Shown piece by piece: positions 1-7,980 of a stretch of DNA of 13,040 nt. Both the position numbers and the translations under genes were made by a program. Where the stretch lies: NCBI GenBank assembly GCA_025331125.1, contig JAOALB010000347.1, positions 1-13,040 on the forward strand, given 5' to 3'. Numbering within the stretch: position 1 is the first letter of the stretch; each line of letters opens with the position of its first letter. The notes under the pieces were generated by a model. The model ran no database searches. It was not told the origin of the DNA and was given only the letters and a program-made list of their open reading frames with translations. Source of the stretch: Mycogone perniciosa (taxonomy: Eukaryota > Ascomycota > Sordariomycetes > Hypocreales > Hypocreaceae).

Positions 1-81
1 GTGCCCCCTCCTTCCCCCGACAAGGTCTCGCCAAGTTACACCCACATACACATTTGCGCCAAAGACGTGTCCCATCATCCA

Positions 82-345
82 ATGGACATGGCACCCAAGA
101 AGAAAATATTGATTCTTGGGAGTGGCATAGTAGCACTACCATGCCTTGAATATCTTATCTGTAACCCACATAACGAGGTGATTATTGGTATGGCTGCCCC
201 CCTATGAGAGTGAGAAGGAGAAACCTATCAGATTAATTTACCCGTAGCTATCCAGACCAGCAAGGCCTTACCATCTACATTTTCGAGAACGAAGTTGCTG
301 GCATTGGATATGTCCAACGCCACTGAACTTAATGCTCACGTCGCT
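82..345 (+). pseudogene. Saccharopine reductase N-terminal fragment, frameshifted and truncated
   Basis: Saccharopine reductase (LYS9/LYS3-type saccharopine dehydrogenase, glutamate-forming) makes saccharopine in fungal lysine biosynthesis. An ATG at 88 opens MAPKKKILILGSGIVALP, a nucleotide-binding start of the type GSGxVAxP found at the N-terminus of this family, followed by CLEYLICNPHNEVIIG. The frame stops at 205-207. A second match in the same frame at 295-345, LLALDMSNATELNAHVA, resembles the family segment near residues 50-70 (yeast-type pattern ISLDVTDDSALD). Between them the expected CRTLxxA region is unreadable in frame; the +1 frame offers YESEKEK near 203, so a frameshift around 198-204 is likely. 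The rest of the gene (about 400 residues) is absent because LINE sequence begins at 346. Composition is GC-normal, unlike what follows. An ATG at 82 is also possible; the open frame back to base 1 is probably leader. Assignment is from family memory, not a search. Confidence 0.72.
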
Positions 346-372
346 TGTTTGTTTGTTTGTGTTTTTCTATTA
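346..372 (-). repeat. LINE copy 1 3' tail, (TTTG)n microsatellite
   Basis: TGTTTGTTTGTTTGTG followed by TTTTTC reads as a CAAA-type tandem tail on the coding (minus) strand. It sits exactly between the GC-normal gene fragment and the A+T-rich LINE body. Copy 2 has the matching, mutated tail TTTTTTGTTTATTTATTT at 8807-8824. Short tandem tails are usual at LINE 3' ends. Confidence 0.65.
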
Positions 373-1935
373 TTTACATTCATTAAGTAAAGTAATTATA
401 TAAATCCCTTATTGGCAATAAGATATTAAAAGCTAGTGGCTTACGCCGCTATTCGCTGAGTTTTAACTTATAAAGGGAAAAAGGTTAATTCAAGTAATAT
501 TAATCTATTTCTATTAAAGGAGGACTATAAAAGTCTGCTTTTTTTTAATTTCTAAAAAGCTTTATATTTGAATTCTTTTATTAAAGGTTTATCAAAGATA
601 ATATATAAAAATTTAAACTTTAAAAAAGAAATTAAACCTTTAAATCTTTATTATTTATAGCCCTTTAAAGTTTTATTAAATTAATTTTACTATTTTAGTT
701 TTATAATTTATTTTTTAATTTCTTTTTAAATATATATAATTATAGCCTAGTTTTATAATATAGTAAAAAAGGCTATATTTTATTTAATTAAACAATTAAT
801 TTATTTATTATAGATCATATTTTTATATCTTAAAACCTATAAAAACTTTTTTATAAAGTAAAATATTTTATATTAACTTAAAGAAAAATATATATACTTT
901 TTATATAGTTAAAAGGGGTTTATTAAATAGCCTATTAATATTTAATAAACTATTTGAAAAAGACTTCCTTAAATTATATATATTTTTTTATATTTCACTA
1001 TTAACTTTATAGCCTTTAAAGTAGCCTATACCTTTATATTAAAACCCTTTATATTATTCAAGTATTTAATATTTATCATTACGTTTACTTTATAATAAAC
1101 AATTACTTTTTAATTTATATTCTTTTTAATTTCAAATTTATTAAAGTATATTACACTTAAGTAGAAAAAACTTACTTAATGTTAAATGTTTATTTACTAT
1201 AATTAATTTACTTATACTTTTGAATTAAAATTAAAGAGGATATATTATAACTTTTCAATAAAAAAAGTAAATTTTATAATTACATTAATTAAAATAATAA
1301 TATATTCGAGTTTAATTTATAGTATTTAAAAAAGCTTTTGATTAATATATTAATTAATTAAGTAGTTTGAATTTAATTTCATACATTTCATTCTATATTT
1401 AAATTAAACTTAAAGTAGAGTAATATTAATTATAAAAGCATTTTGATTTTTTATATAAAATAAAAATATTTATAGTTTTTTAAATTGAAAAAAACTATTT
1501 TTAGTATAGTTTTAAAAGCTTTATTTATTTTACTTATTAAATTAAATACTTTTATATATTTCTTAAAAGTAAACCTTTAATTATAAAATATTTTTTTTTA
1601 ATTTTATTAATCTTTCTTTTATTATAATACCATTTTTATAAATTTAACCTTTTATTTAAGAAATATATATATATATTAACTTTAATACAAGGAAGTAATA
1701 TAATACTTTTTACCTTTTACTTTAATATTTTATTAAATATTTATTATATAAAAGTAATTGTTTTTTAATAAACCTGATTATAATAAATATAATAATATTA
1801 TATATATATTTAAATTAATAGTAGTAATTATTAAATTTAAAGCTTCAAGTAAAATATAATATTAATATAATAAAAAAAATAAAAGACTTTTATAAAATCC
1901 TATATTTAAAGTTATTATTTTATAAATTAACTCTG

Positions 1936-1970
1936 TTTTATAAATAACAATAATTTTGTTATTTATAAAA
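1936..1970. repeat. Perfect 15-bp inverted repeat with 5-nt loop
   Basis: Left arm TTTTATAAATAACAA (1936-1950), loop TAATT, right arm TTGTTATTTATAAAA (1956-1970). The matching place in LINE copy 2 (about 10807-10840) holds only an imperfect version, so the perfect symmetry probably arose by mutation within copy 1 rather than being a functional site. Confidence 0.6.
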
Positions 1971-2030
1971 ACCTTATTTATGTTATAAATTAAATATATT
2001 AATTTTATAATTGTTTTATTAAAAGGGTAT

Positions 2031-3151
2031 TAGCGCTTTAAGTATATATATATATATATTAATAATTATTAAAATACAATATAAAAACTATACTTTTAAT
2101 AGAACAAAAAGCTATAATTAAATAATATAAAGATTAAGAAATACTATAAAGTCTTTAAGTATAATATTTATAGTTAAAAGTAATAAATAATTACCTTTTT
2201 ATACATTAATAGCTATAAAACTATAAATAAAGTAATATTCTCTTTTAATATATTAATTATTTTCTTATTAAATTAAATTCATTCATTTATTTTTATAATT
2301 CTATACCTTTTTAATTAAATAATGATTTTAAATAAATAGCCTTTTTTTAAAGAAATTAATAAAAAGAATATAAATATCTTAATTACTGTTAATAAAACTT
2401 TATTTCTCAATATTTATAAATAAAGAAAGATCTTTAATAAAATATCTAATTTATTGATTTTTTAAAATTAATATGATAATCTTTTAAAGTAAATATTAAT
2501 AATATAAAAAGTATAATAAAAAGGTATATTATAAAGAAAAGAAACATTCAAAATAAAAGTATTATAATATATATTATTAATATCTTTATATTTAATTTAT
2601 AGTAAATTATATTCTTTATATTAAAACCATTATAATTTAATAGTTTTATTCTAATAATTTATATCTATCATTAAATCTTTTAAACTATTATTCTATTTAT
2701 TTTATATAAATTATTTTATGTTTTAAATAAATATATAAATTCACTCTTAAATATTAAAGTATTATTTTCTTTATCACTATCCTAAACGCTATTATTATAA
2801 TTTATCCTTTTTTATTTAATTTTATAAAAGTCTTTTTATTTTTTTAATTACTTTTTAATTTAACTTTATAATTACTTTTAAAACTTTTTCTTTCTTTAAC
2901 TTTTAATTATCTTTTCACTTATTAAAAGAATTATTAGTTTTTCTAAAAAAGCTTAAATTACTTTTAAACTCTTTATACCTTTTAATAGTGTTAATATAAT
3001 TAATAAAAGTTTTATAGGTTATAGTATTATTAAGAAATATATAAATTTACTTTTAATTATTAATTTTATTATTACCTTTATTATAAATACTATTTTATAA
3101 CTAAATTAAAATTTTTATTTTATTTCTTTACTATTAATATAATCTATAAAG
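2031..3151. other. Unassigned A+T-rich, RIP-like DNA
   Basis: No gene could be supported on either strand. The DNA is extremely A+T-rich with frequent stops in all frames, poly-T runs and a TA dinucleotide run at 2043-2060. Homology to LINE copy 2 is no longer visible after about 2030. On the minus strand between about 3000 and 2880 a basic, leucine-rich segment can be read (LLKGIKSLKVI, later SEKIIKS then RKKK). It faintly recalls the C-terminal tail of pogo/Fot1-type transposases, but this is too weak to call. The block may be a much older element or the unrecognisable rest of copy 1. Confidence 0.5.
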
Positions 3152-3349
3152 TTAAGAAAAATATTTTTTTTTCTTTACTATAATTAATTCAATTATATAG
3201 TAATAGGTATAGGTATAGTAATATATACTAAATAGTCTATTATCCCTTTCTTTTTTTCTTTCCTCTTTTTCTTTTTTATTTACACTTTTTATATTAAATA
3301 GTAGCAATTTAGCGTTTTGTAATCGCAAGACCTTTATGTCTACAACCAT
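3152..3349 (-). CDS. Small Lys/Glu-rich ORF, unrecognised; possible transposase tail
   Basis: A 65-codon open frame starting MVVDIKVLRLQNAKLL, with a short leucine-spaced helix-like stretch, then a strongly charged run SVNKKEKEERKKERDNR, then a Tyr/Ile-rich end that is probably translation of A+T-rich DNA. Minus-strand codons above the ATG in the same frame hit a stop six codons upstream. A hydrophobic heptad followed by a basic cluster resembles the C-terminal tail of pogo/Fot1-type DDE transposases (LRxAN...KRRRAKK pattern), but no DDE catalytic domain was found in 3350-4008. It could equally be a chance open frame at the edge of the RIP block. Not confidently a gene. Confidence 0.2.
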   Translation of the reverse strand: MVVDIKVLRLQNAKLLLFNIKSVNKKEKEERKKERDNRLFSIYYYTYTYYYIIELIIVKKKKYFS

Positions 3350-4008
3350 ACTGGCACTATACTAGCAACTATACTAGTAATAAGCAACTATCTCAGTATT
3401 TCTTTCCTGTAAGTAAGAAAGCCTCTGCAGAAAAAGATATTAGCTCACTAACCTGCTACCCAACTAAACCGCCAAACCAAACCGCATTAATCCTAGTTTT
3501 TGCTATTTCTCTCGCGAAACTATACTACTTCTAAAACAATCTACAGCTATTCCTTTTACTAGGCTTTATAGCCATTTCCTTATTAAGCGACGTTCCTTTT
3601 ATTATTTCCTTGGTTTCGATTCTTAATGATTTTAACCAATTAACTTCATCTAGCCGAATAACAACAGCTATAGCACCTATATCAGGTTAATCGCTAACGC
3701 CGGACCTGTAAAAGCTGCAGAGTCCTTTTCTATACGCAGAATCAGCTTTTTACCCACCTTCAAAATCAATACTCTTTGAGCCTAGCTGGCTAGCAGCAAT
3801 AATATATTATAGCCCCTATTTTAAGACCAGTTTAAGAATGCATCATAGCCCCTTTTCCTAGACCAGTTCAACAACGCTTTATAGCCCCTGCTCTAAAACA
3901 TGTCTATTAACGCGTTTAAATACATATTCCAGCTAGCCGGCCTAGCCAGCCACCCAAGTCTAAATCAACTTCCAATAAGACCTAAAGGGTTATTGTATAT
4001 GCCGTCAT
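3350..4008. other. Near-normal-composition island between decayed elements
   Basis: The composition rises clearly above the neighbouring blocks (for example GCCGGCCTAGCCAGCCACCC near 3934-3954) and the run of TA-rich mutations is largely absent. No long open frame exists on either strand. On the minus strand short runs read like old coding sequence: a 12-residue triplicate (see 3809-3916) followed in frame by a segment containing DSAAFTGPALAINL at about 3687-3728. I do not recognise the family. The island ends exactly where the LTR-like TGTAACG begins. It may be host single-copy DNA or an old degraded gene. Confidence 0.5.
3809..3916 (-). repeat. Three imperfect 36-bp tandem units (12-codon repeat)
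   Basis: Units start at 3809, 3845 and 3881, each beginning ATAGCCCCT; units 1 and 2 agree at 27 of 36 positions. The unit length is a multiple of three. On the minus strand the units read as a 12-residue motif, e.g. RGYKALLNWSRK and RGYDAFLNWS (then a stop and N), followed by RGYNILLLAS. The partly conserved amino-acid pattern despite base changes suggests an old repeat-containing protein, now broken by stops. Confidence 0.65.
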
Positions 4009-4286
4009 TGTAACGATCCGGGCTGATTCTCAACAGTCAAACCGAGGTTCGCAGGGTTTATATTAACAGAGAGGTTAGGGATAAATATTAAGCAGGGCAA
4101 TATAGTCACTATTCTGTAGAACGGGTGGTTTAGGTTAATAATTGTATTAACGACTGTCTAAATAACTATACTAATGATTGTAACTTATCTAGTTTTATAT
4201 ATAAAGGAGATATATAATGAATATGCTTAGATTGTGTATAGATTATGGTTATATTAGATTACCTTGGTTTATGTTTTGTAATTTAA

Positions 4287-4302
4287 GTAATCTATAGATT
4301 AC
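4287..4302. promoter_or_regulatory. GTAATCT palindrome cluster in the LTR
   Basis: GTAATCTATAGATTAC is a perfect 16-bp palindrome. Further single copies lie close by: AGATTAC at about 4257-4263, GTAATCTAC at 4304-4312 and GTAATCC just after. Clustered half-sites upstream of a TATA box could be transcription-factor sites in the LTR; this is inference from spacing only. Confidence 0.35.
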
Positions 4303-4385
4303 AGTAATCTACGTAATCCTTCCTAATTAGATAGTCGTTCTATTATTCTTTTAAGGTATATACTGCCTTAGACCCTTTATGCGGC

Positions 4386-4392
4386 TATAAAA
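4386..4392 (+). promoter_or_regulatory. TATA box on the plus strand of the LTR
   Basis: TATAAAA followed by GGG in a GC-balanced context (GCGGCTATAAAAGGG), so it stands out more than the many TA-rich strings in RIP DNA. It points rightward, toward the plus-strand ORF at 4790, and opposite to the chromovirus pol frame. Confidence 0.4.
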
Positions 4393-4490
4393 GGGTTAGG
4401 TTATAATATAATATCCCTTTCTTAGTAGTTTTATCCCTAAGACTTTACCTATTATATATAATTACTGTGCCTCCTTTTATAAGTATAGTG

Positions 4491-4506
4491 TTTTTTTTTT
4501 CCTTTT
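4491..4506 (-). other. Candidate polypurine tract of the minus-strand chromovirus
   Basis: Plus strand T10-CC-TTTT; on the minus (coding) strand AAAAGGAAAAAAAAAA. Its place between internal sequence and the left LTR fits the plus-strand priming site of an LTR retrotransposon read on the minus strand. Short A/T tracts are common here, so this is positional inference. Confidence 0.35.
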
Positions 4507-4789
4507 ATATATATATAATATTAATAATATAAGTTATATTAAAAAGGCTTATTTTTTAAAACCCCTTTAGTGTTTAGCTTTTATATCCTTTATTAAAGAA
4601 TTAAGTTTTAAAACTATACTTTATTTATATTATTATTCCTATAGTGATATTTATAAAATAATAGATAAGGTATCTTAATATTAAAAGTGCATTTAATAGG
4701 GGCGCTTTTATAATAGTTTTAAGGTGCCAGTAAATATTTATAAGGATTTTTATTTTCTTTATTATCTTTCTTTTTTTTTAATTCTTTTA

Positions 4790-5149
4790 ATGTTTCAGAT
4801 TACTTTAAAGTATAAGTAATTAAAGGCGCAGGAATAAAAGGCGGAGCTTAAATTAACAGAATTATATTGCAAATCTTTTAAGGCTTTAGCGCAATTAACT
4901 CGCCTTTATACCTAGTGCAAGGCATAAATAATAAAAAGGGCAAAGATAATAAATTTTAGGTTAAAGCGTATGGATAAGCTAAATAAGGCTAAATGTTATA
5001 AAGTAGAGGCTGCTATTAATATATATTTTTTCGGGGCTATTAATATAATTAATTAGACTGCTTTTAGGCTGCTTAATCTCTAATTAGTAAATTAAGATTT
5101 TAATAGAATTATTATAGAGTTATCTAAAAGTGCTTAAAGTATTCCTTAA
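4790..5149 (+). pseudogene. Antisense accessory ORF of the chromovirus, coiled-coil-like, decayed
   Basis: An ATG at 4790 opens MFQITLKYK and the same frame stays readable to stops at 5135 and 5147. It is broken only by stops of the type CAG/CAA/CGA-to-TAG/TAA/TGA. Segments include KAELKLTELYCKSFKALAQL, then a basic stretch, then RLKRMDKLNKAKCYKVEAAI, then FFGAINIIN. The pattern (Glu/Lys/Leu-rich helix, basic Arg/Lys centre, second charged helix, acidic/hydrophobic tail) resembles, from memory, short fungal hypothetical proteins with an 'LARLxRLRKQ...LDELE' pattern often found near LTR elements; I cannot name a function. Base composition here (GCGCAGG, GGCGGAG) is less eroded than nearby. It converges on the chromodomain end, overlapping by a few tens of bases, and lies downstream of the plus-strand TATA box. 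Confidence 0.55.
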
Positions 5150-5252
5150 ATTCTTAAAAGTTATATTCCTTTTTATAGTTTTTTTATTTTATCAAATACT
5201 AGTATTTATCATTTTTTATTTTTATAGCTTTAATTTCTTTAACTTTATATTC
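5106..5252 (-). pseudogene. Chromovirus chromodomain (C-terminus of pol)
   Basis: Reading leftward from 5252: EYKVKEIKAIKIKNDKY, stop, YLIK, stop, KNYKKEYNF, stop, EF. This fits the chromodomain pattern EYxVExIL...R...YLVKWKGY...NTWEP, with both conserved Trp codons (in VKW and TWE) turned into stops and Glu to Lys. Chromodomains at the end of integrase bind methylated histone H3 tails and direct insertion to heterochromatin. That fits the A+T-rich, RIP-marked setting. The frame ends at stops near 5110-5120, overlapping the tail of the plus-strand ORF. Confidence 0.8.
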
Positions 5253-5329
5253 TTCTTTAATTAACAGGACTTTAATTAAATCTATAATTAATTTATTCTT
5301 TAATTTATTTTATAATACTTTTTTAAGTA

Positions 5330-5640
5330 ATAAAATATAAAATACTAGGTAAATCTAAATTCCGTTTAATAGTATAAGTTTATAAGTAACTTTTAAAATA
5401 ACCTTTTTAACTGGGTAAGGTTTAAGTTTCTTAAAATTTAACTTATTACTTAGTTATATTATTTTAATGTTTATCGTCTTTTTTCCTAGTAAATAATAGT
5501 ATAAGTAAATTATATTTCCCTTTTTAAAGATTAAGCCTTTTAATTTATATTTATTAACATACTTTATTATTTTTCTTTATATAAAGTAAAGGTATACCTG
5601 TATTTCTTTATATAATTGCTTTATATTTTTAGCTTTAATT
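5330..5640 (-). pseudogene. Chromovirus integrase C-terminal domain with GPY/F-type module
   Basis: Minus-strand reading gives KGLIFKKGNIIYLYYYLL, then INIKII-stop-LSNKLNFKKL, then KPYPVKKVILKVTYKLILL. This follows the gypsy integrase order 'KGPxxxxGDxVYL ... NIxxxRPSxKLDxKxxGPYxIxKxI ... YxLxLP ... HPVFHVSLL'. PYPV lies at 5409-5420; the glycine of GPY is Lys here (GGA to AAA, two G-to-A changes). The following YLVFYILLL matches the HPVFHVSLL segment. Confidence 0.82.
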
Positions 5641-6250
5641 TATACTTTATTAATATATAAACCTTTCTTTAGCGCTTTATATATATTTAATATAAAGCTA
5701 TAGTTAGCGTATATAAGGCTAAATCTAATTAACTTTAAGATATTACTGTTATAGGATATCTATATAATTAATAACTTCTTAATTTAATTATTTTAATTAA
5801 AGTTAATATAACTTTTTAAATAAACTTTAATAATATAGTTAATGCATTTTATTTATTTATTTATTTATAGGTAGTATATAGTATTAAATTTATAATTTAT
5901 ATTTAATTAATTTATAAATATTTATTAAAATTTAAATATAAAGGTTAATCTTTAATTAAAAATAATTTTAGCTAGAATTATATAGTTAACTGCAATAAAT
6001 TATAAAAATATATAAGCTAGTGTTTTTATATCTATTACCTTTTTATATAAAAAAAGTAAAAGTATTTAATAAATTAGTCTATAATTATTAAAATATTATT
6101 ATATTTTATTTTTATTTTTAATTTAATAGATAATAGTAGTTTAATAATAAAGTTTAATAAAATTCACTTTTATAGTTATTTTAATATTAATAAAGGTTAA
6201 AGTTTACTATATAGTTTATACTTTAAAGGTTTAACTGTTTTATAAATTAT
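5641..6250 (-). pseudogene. Chromovirus integrase catalytic core
   Basis: The minus strand near 6150 reads LLNFIIKLLLS then KYNNILIIID-stop-FIKYFYFF, matching 'MDFIxxLPxS ... YxAILVVVDRxTKxAHF' of Ty3/gypsy integrases. The first catalytic Asp (in MDFI) is Asn at 6152-6154 (AAC for GAC), while the Asp of VVD at 6077-6079 is kept (GAC). Farther left, NALTILLKF (near 5840) and SYNSNIL with LIYANYSF (near 5690-5760) match 'VNxxLExYLR' and 'AYNSxxxxxxxxxPFxxxYG'. A tetranucleotide run (TTTA)n at about 5848-5868 covers the DGQTERxN site, which is degraded there. Confidence 0.85.
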
Positions 6251-6289
6251 ATAGCGAGAAATAATATCTTATATTATGTTTTTAAGTTT

Positions 6290-6430
6290 TTAAAACTTAA
6301 AATACTTTTAAAATTATTTGCAGGTTTTGCGAATACTTTTATATCTATATACTAGGTATTAATAAACATCTATAACTATATTCTTGTAAGGTTATCTGGG
6401 ATTTAAATCTTTTTATTTTATTGTTAAATT
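6290..6430 (-). pseudogene. Chromovirus integrase zinc-binding N-terminal region (decayed)
   Basis: Minus-strand reading gives YIDIKVFAK, followed by TGC AAA after a frameshift. It fits the 'YWPGMxxDIxxFVxxCxxCxRxK' part of the H2C2 integrase finger, which precedes the core at the right distance. The His pair and second Cys are not clear. Called mainly from position and the DIKVFAK segment. Confidence 0.5.
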
Positions 6431-6749
6431 CCTTTATTATTAAACTCTATATCTTTTAGGAATTTATTATTATTTTAAGTAGTATAATGCTTTTTAATGC
6501 ATTAAAGTATTATATTATTATTAAATACTTTATATATAGCTTAGAGTGCTATTTATTAATAATATCTTTTAAGGGTTTATTTTAAGATCTGCCTAGTATA
6601 TTTAATCTTTCTTTAATTATAATTAGCTTATATATTAAATGTATTTATTTGTTTATTTTTAAATCTTTTTTAATAGATTAAGATATAGTTAAATTCTAAG
6701 AGATATTCTATATAGCGGATCTATTTTCTAGAAAGTTATTAAACTATCG

Positions 6750-7010
6750 CAGTATAAAATATTCATATAGTTAATATATACCTTAACCTAATATATTCCT
6801 CTTAATAGATAATATCACTATTCCTTAAATGCAAGAATAATAGTAAAGAATTCCTTATTATATATCGGATAGTCTAATTCTATATTATATAGTGCTTAAA
6901 AATAAAAGGCAATAAAATATAGTTTACTGTTTTTATTTTCTTACCTGAGTTAAACTTTTATAGTAAAATTAAAAGTCTTTATTTTAATTTTTATTTCTTT
7001 AAATAAATTA
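6750..7010 (-). pseudogene. Chromovirus RNase H domain
   Basis: The minus strand at about 6895-6790 reads ALYNIELDYPIYNKEFF then TIILAFKE, two stops, YYLLRG. It matches 'SRxLxxxExNYPIxDKELLAIVxAFxEWRHYLEG' of gypsy RNase H. LDYP lies close to 6868-6879. The Asp of 'YDKE' is Asn and Trp-Arg are stops, again RIP-type. The TDAS start of the domain (about 7000) is not clearly readable. Confidence 0.8.
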
Positions 7011-7079
7011 AATATAATATAGGTTTTTTTAAAATAAACTGCTTAAGTTTATTAAATATATCCTATTTATTTAGTATAT

Positions 7080-7980
7080 ATAGAAACTTTTAATCTTTTT
7101 TAATAAGTTTATAAAGAGTTTATATAATACTTTTATAGCTTTTAATAAATTATTAATAGTAGTTAATAAATTTTAAAAAGCTTTAAACTTCTTTAACTAT
7201 TATAGGTATAGGCTAATCTTATACTGCTTATACTTTTAATAGATTTATATAAATTTCTTTAAAGGTAATAATATACTTTAAAAAAATAACTTTCTATATA
7301 TAAAATTTATATTTTTTTAGTTTTATAAGTAATTTAATATTTTATAGTATCTGTAATACTTTATAAATATATACTTTATATTCTTTAAAGGTATTTAAAA
7401 AAATTAAAATATTATTTATATAAATAACTATAAAGATATTAAAGTACTTTTTTAATATATTATTAATTATTTTTTAAAATATTATTAAAGTATTAATAAA
7501 ACTAAAAGTATTATTAAATATTTAAATAAATTATATTTAGTTTAAAATATAATTATTTATTTATATCCTTTTTTAATTTAGATAAAGTTATAAGCGCCTT
7601 TAAAATCTAGCGCTATAAACTACTTCTTTCTATATAGTTTATCTTATAATTCTATAATTAATAGTAATAGAGTTTTATCTTTAATAATAGCTTTATTAAA
7701 CTATTAATAATTTATAATTAACTATAGTTTACATTTTTTCTTTAATATAAATATAATAGGATAGTTTACTTTTAATAAAAAAGGTTAAATATACCTTTTA
7801 GCTAATATATTATTTAAATAAGTATATAGGCTTTTAAGCTTTTTTTTATTTAAATTATAAATTTTATAAAAAGTAGTGTTTATATTATTTTTAAGCTTAA
7901 TTATATAATCCTATTAACTATATTTTAGTAGTTTAATATTAAGTGTTTCCTTAAATAGTTTATTATACTTCTAGTATTCT
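7080..7980 (-). pseudogene. Chromovirus reverse transcriptase, catalytic YxDD changed to YINN
   Basis: Minus-strand motifs run right to left in the normal order. KYNKLFKETLNI is near 7975; YPIIFILKKK matches 'xPVLFVKKKDG' near 7740; IALDFKGAYN at 7590-7613 matches 'TKLDLRGAYN' with the first catalytic Asp kept. TKYNLFKYLIIPFSFINT is near 7500-7550 and matches 'TRYGLFEYLVMPFGLTNAPATFQ'. IFIVIYINNILIF matches 'FVVVYLDDILIYS', with YINN at 7411-7422. The two key Asp codons are AAT/AAT instead of GAT/GAC-type codons, abolishing catalysis. Length and spacing agree with Ty3/gypsy reverse transcriptases. Confidence 0.9.

Larger units (their letters stand above)
346..2030 (-). mobile_element. Tad1-like LINE, copy 1 (5'-truncated, heavily RIP-mutated)
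   Basis: This block is a diverged direct repeat of the left part of copy 2 at 8809-~10930. The clearest match is 397-560 against 8857-9020 (shared ATAAATCCCTTAT, GATATTAAAAGCTAG, CTATTCGCT, TTAATCTATTT); it continues through ~1000-1080, 1440-1550 and 1590-2000. Because copy 2 codes on the minus strand, this is the 3' part of a minus-strand LINE: 3' UTR, RNase H and part of reverse transcriptase. Its 3' tail is the TTTG-type repeat at 346-360 (CAAA on the coding strand). It lacks about 195 bp of copy 2 (near 10207-10403), the break lying close to 1555 between similar TTTTATATA stretches. Homology fades at 2005-2030. No reading frame survives; A+T is higher than in copy 2. Confidence 0.75.
4009..4490. 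repeat. LTR-like block at the left end of the chromovirus
   Basis: It begins TGTAACGATCCGGGC, close to the TGTCACGACCCG start seen at 12969, a form typical of fungal Ty3/gypsy LTR ends. It is moderately A+T-rich, carries a TATA box on the plus strand (4386-4392) and repeated GTAATCT/AGATTAC motifs, and is followed by a polypyrimidine tract (4491-4506). On the minus strand that is a purine tract, where a minus-strand element's polypurine tract should sit beside its 3' LTR. The inner end is uncertain because no clean CA terminus is visible. No partner LTR of the same sequence was found at 8400-8850; the right LTR seems lost. Confidence 0.5.

Noticed and set aside
1..87. GTG-initiated open frame from base 1
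   Set aside because: Frame is open from the window edge by chance or as leader; the family start MAPKK lies at 88, so residues before it were not taken as protein.
2043..2060. TA dinucleotide run as a promoter or origin
   Set aside because: Such runs are frequent in this A+T-rich DNA and have no neighbouring gene; treated as low-complexity sequence.
346..3300. Mitochondrial DNA (high A+T)
   Set aside because: No tRNA, rRNA or respiratory genes; the clear relation to LINE copy 2 and RIP-type codon changes indicate nuclear repeats.
3809..3916. CRISPR-like array from 36-bp units
   Set aside because: Units are head-to-tail without spacers, differ at about a quarter of positions, and lie in fungal DNA.
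5848..5868. (TTTA)n microsatellite as a LINE tail or boundary
   Set aside because: It lies within readable integrase sequence on both sides, so it is local degeneration of the DGQTERxN site, not an element end.
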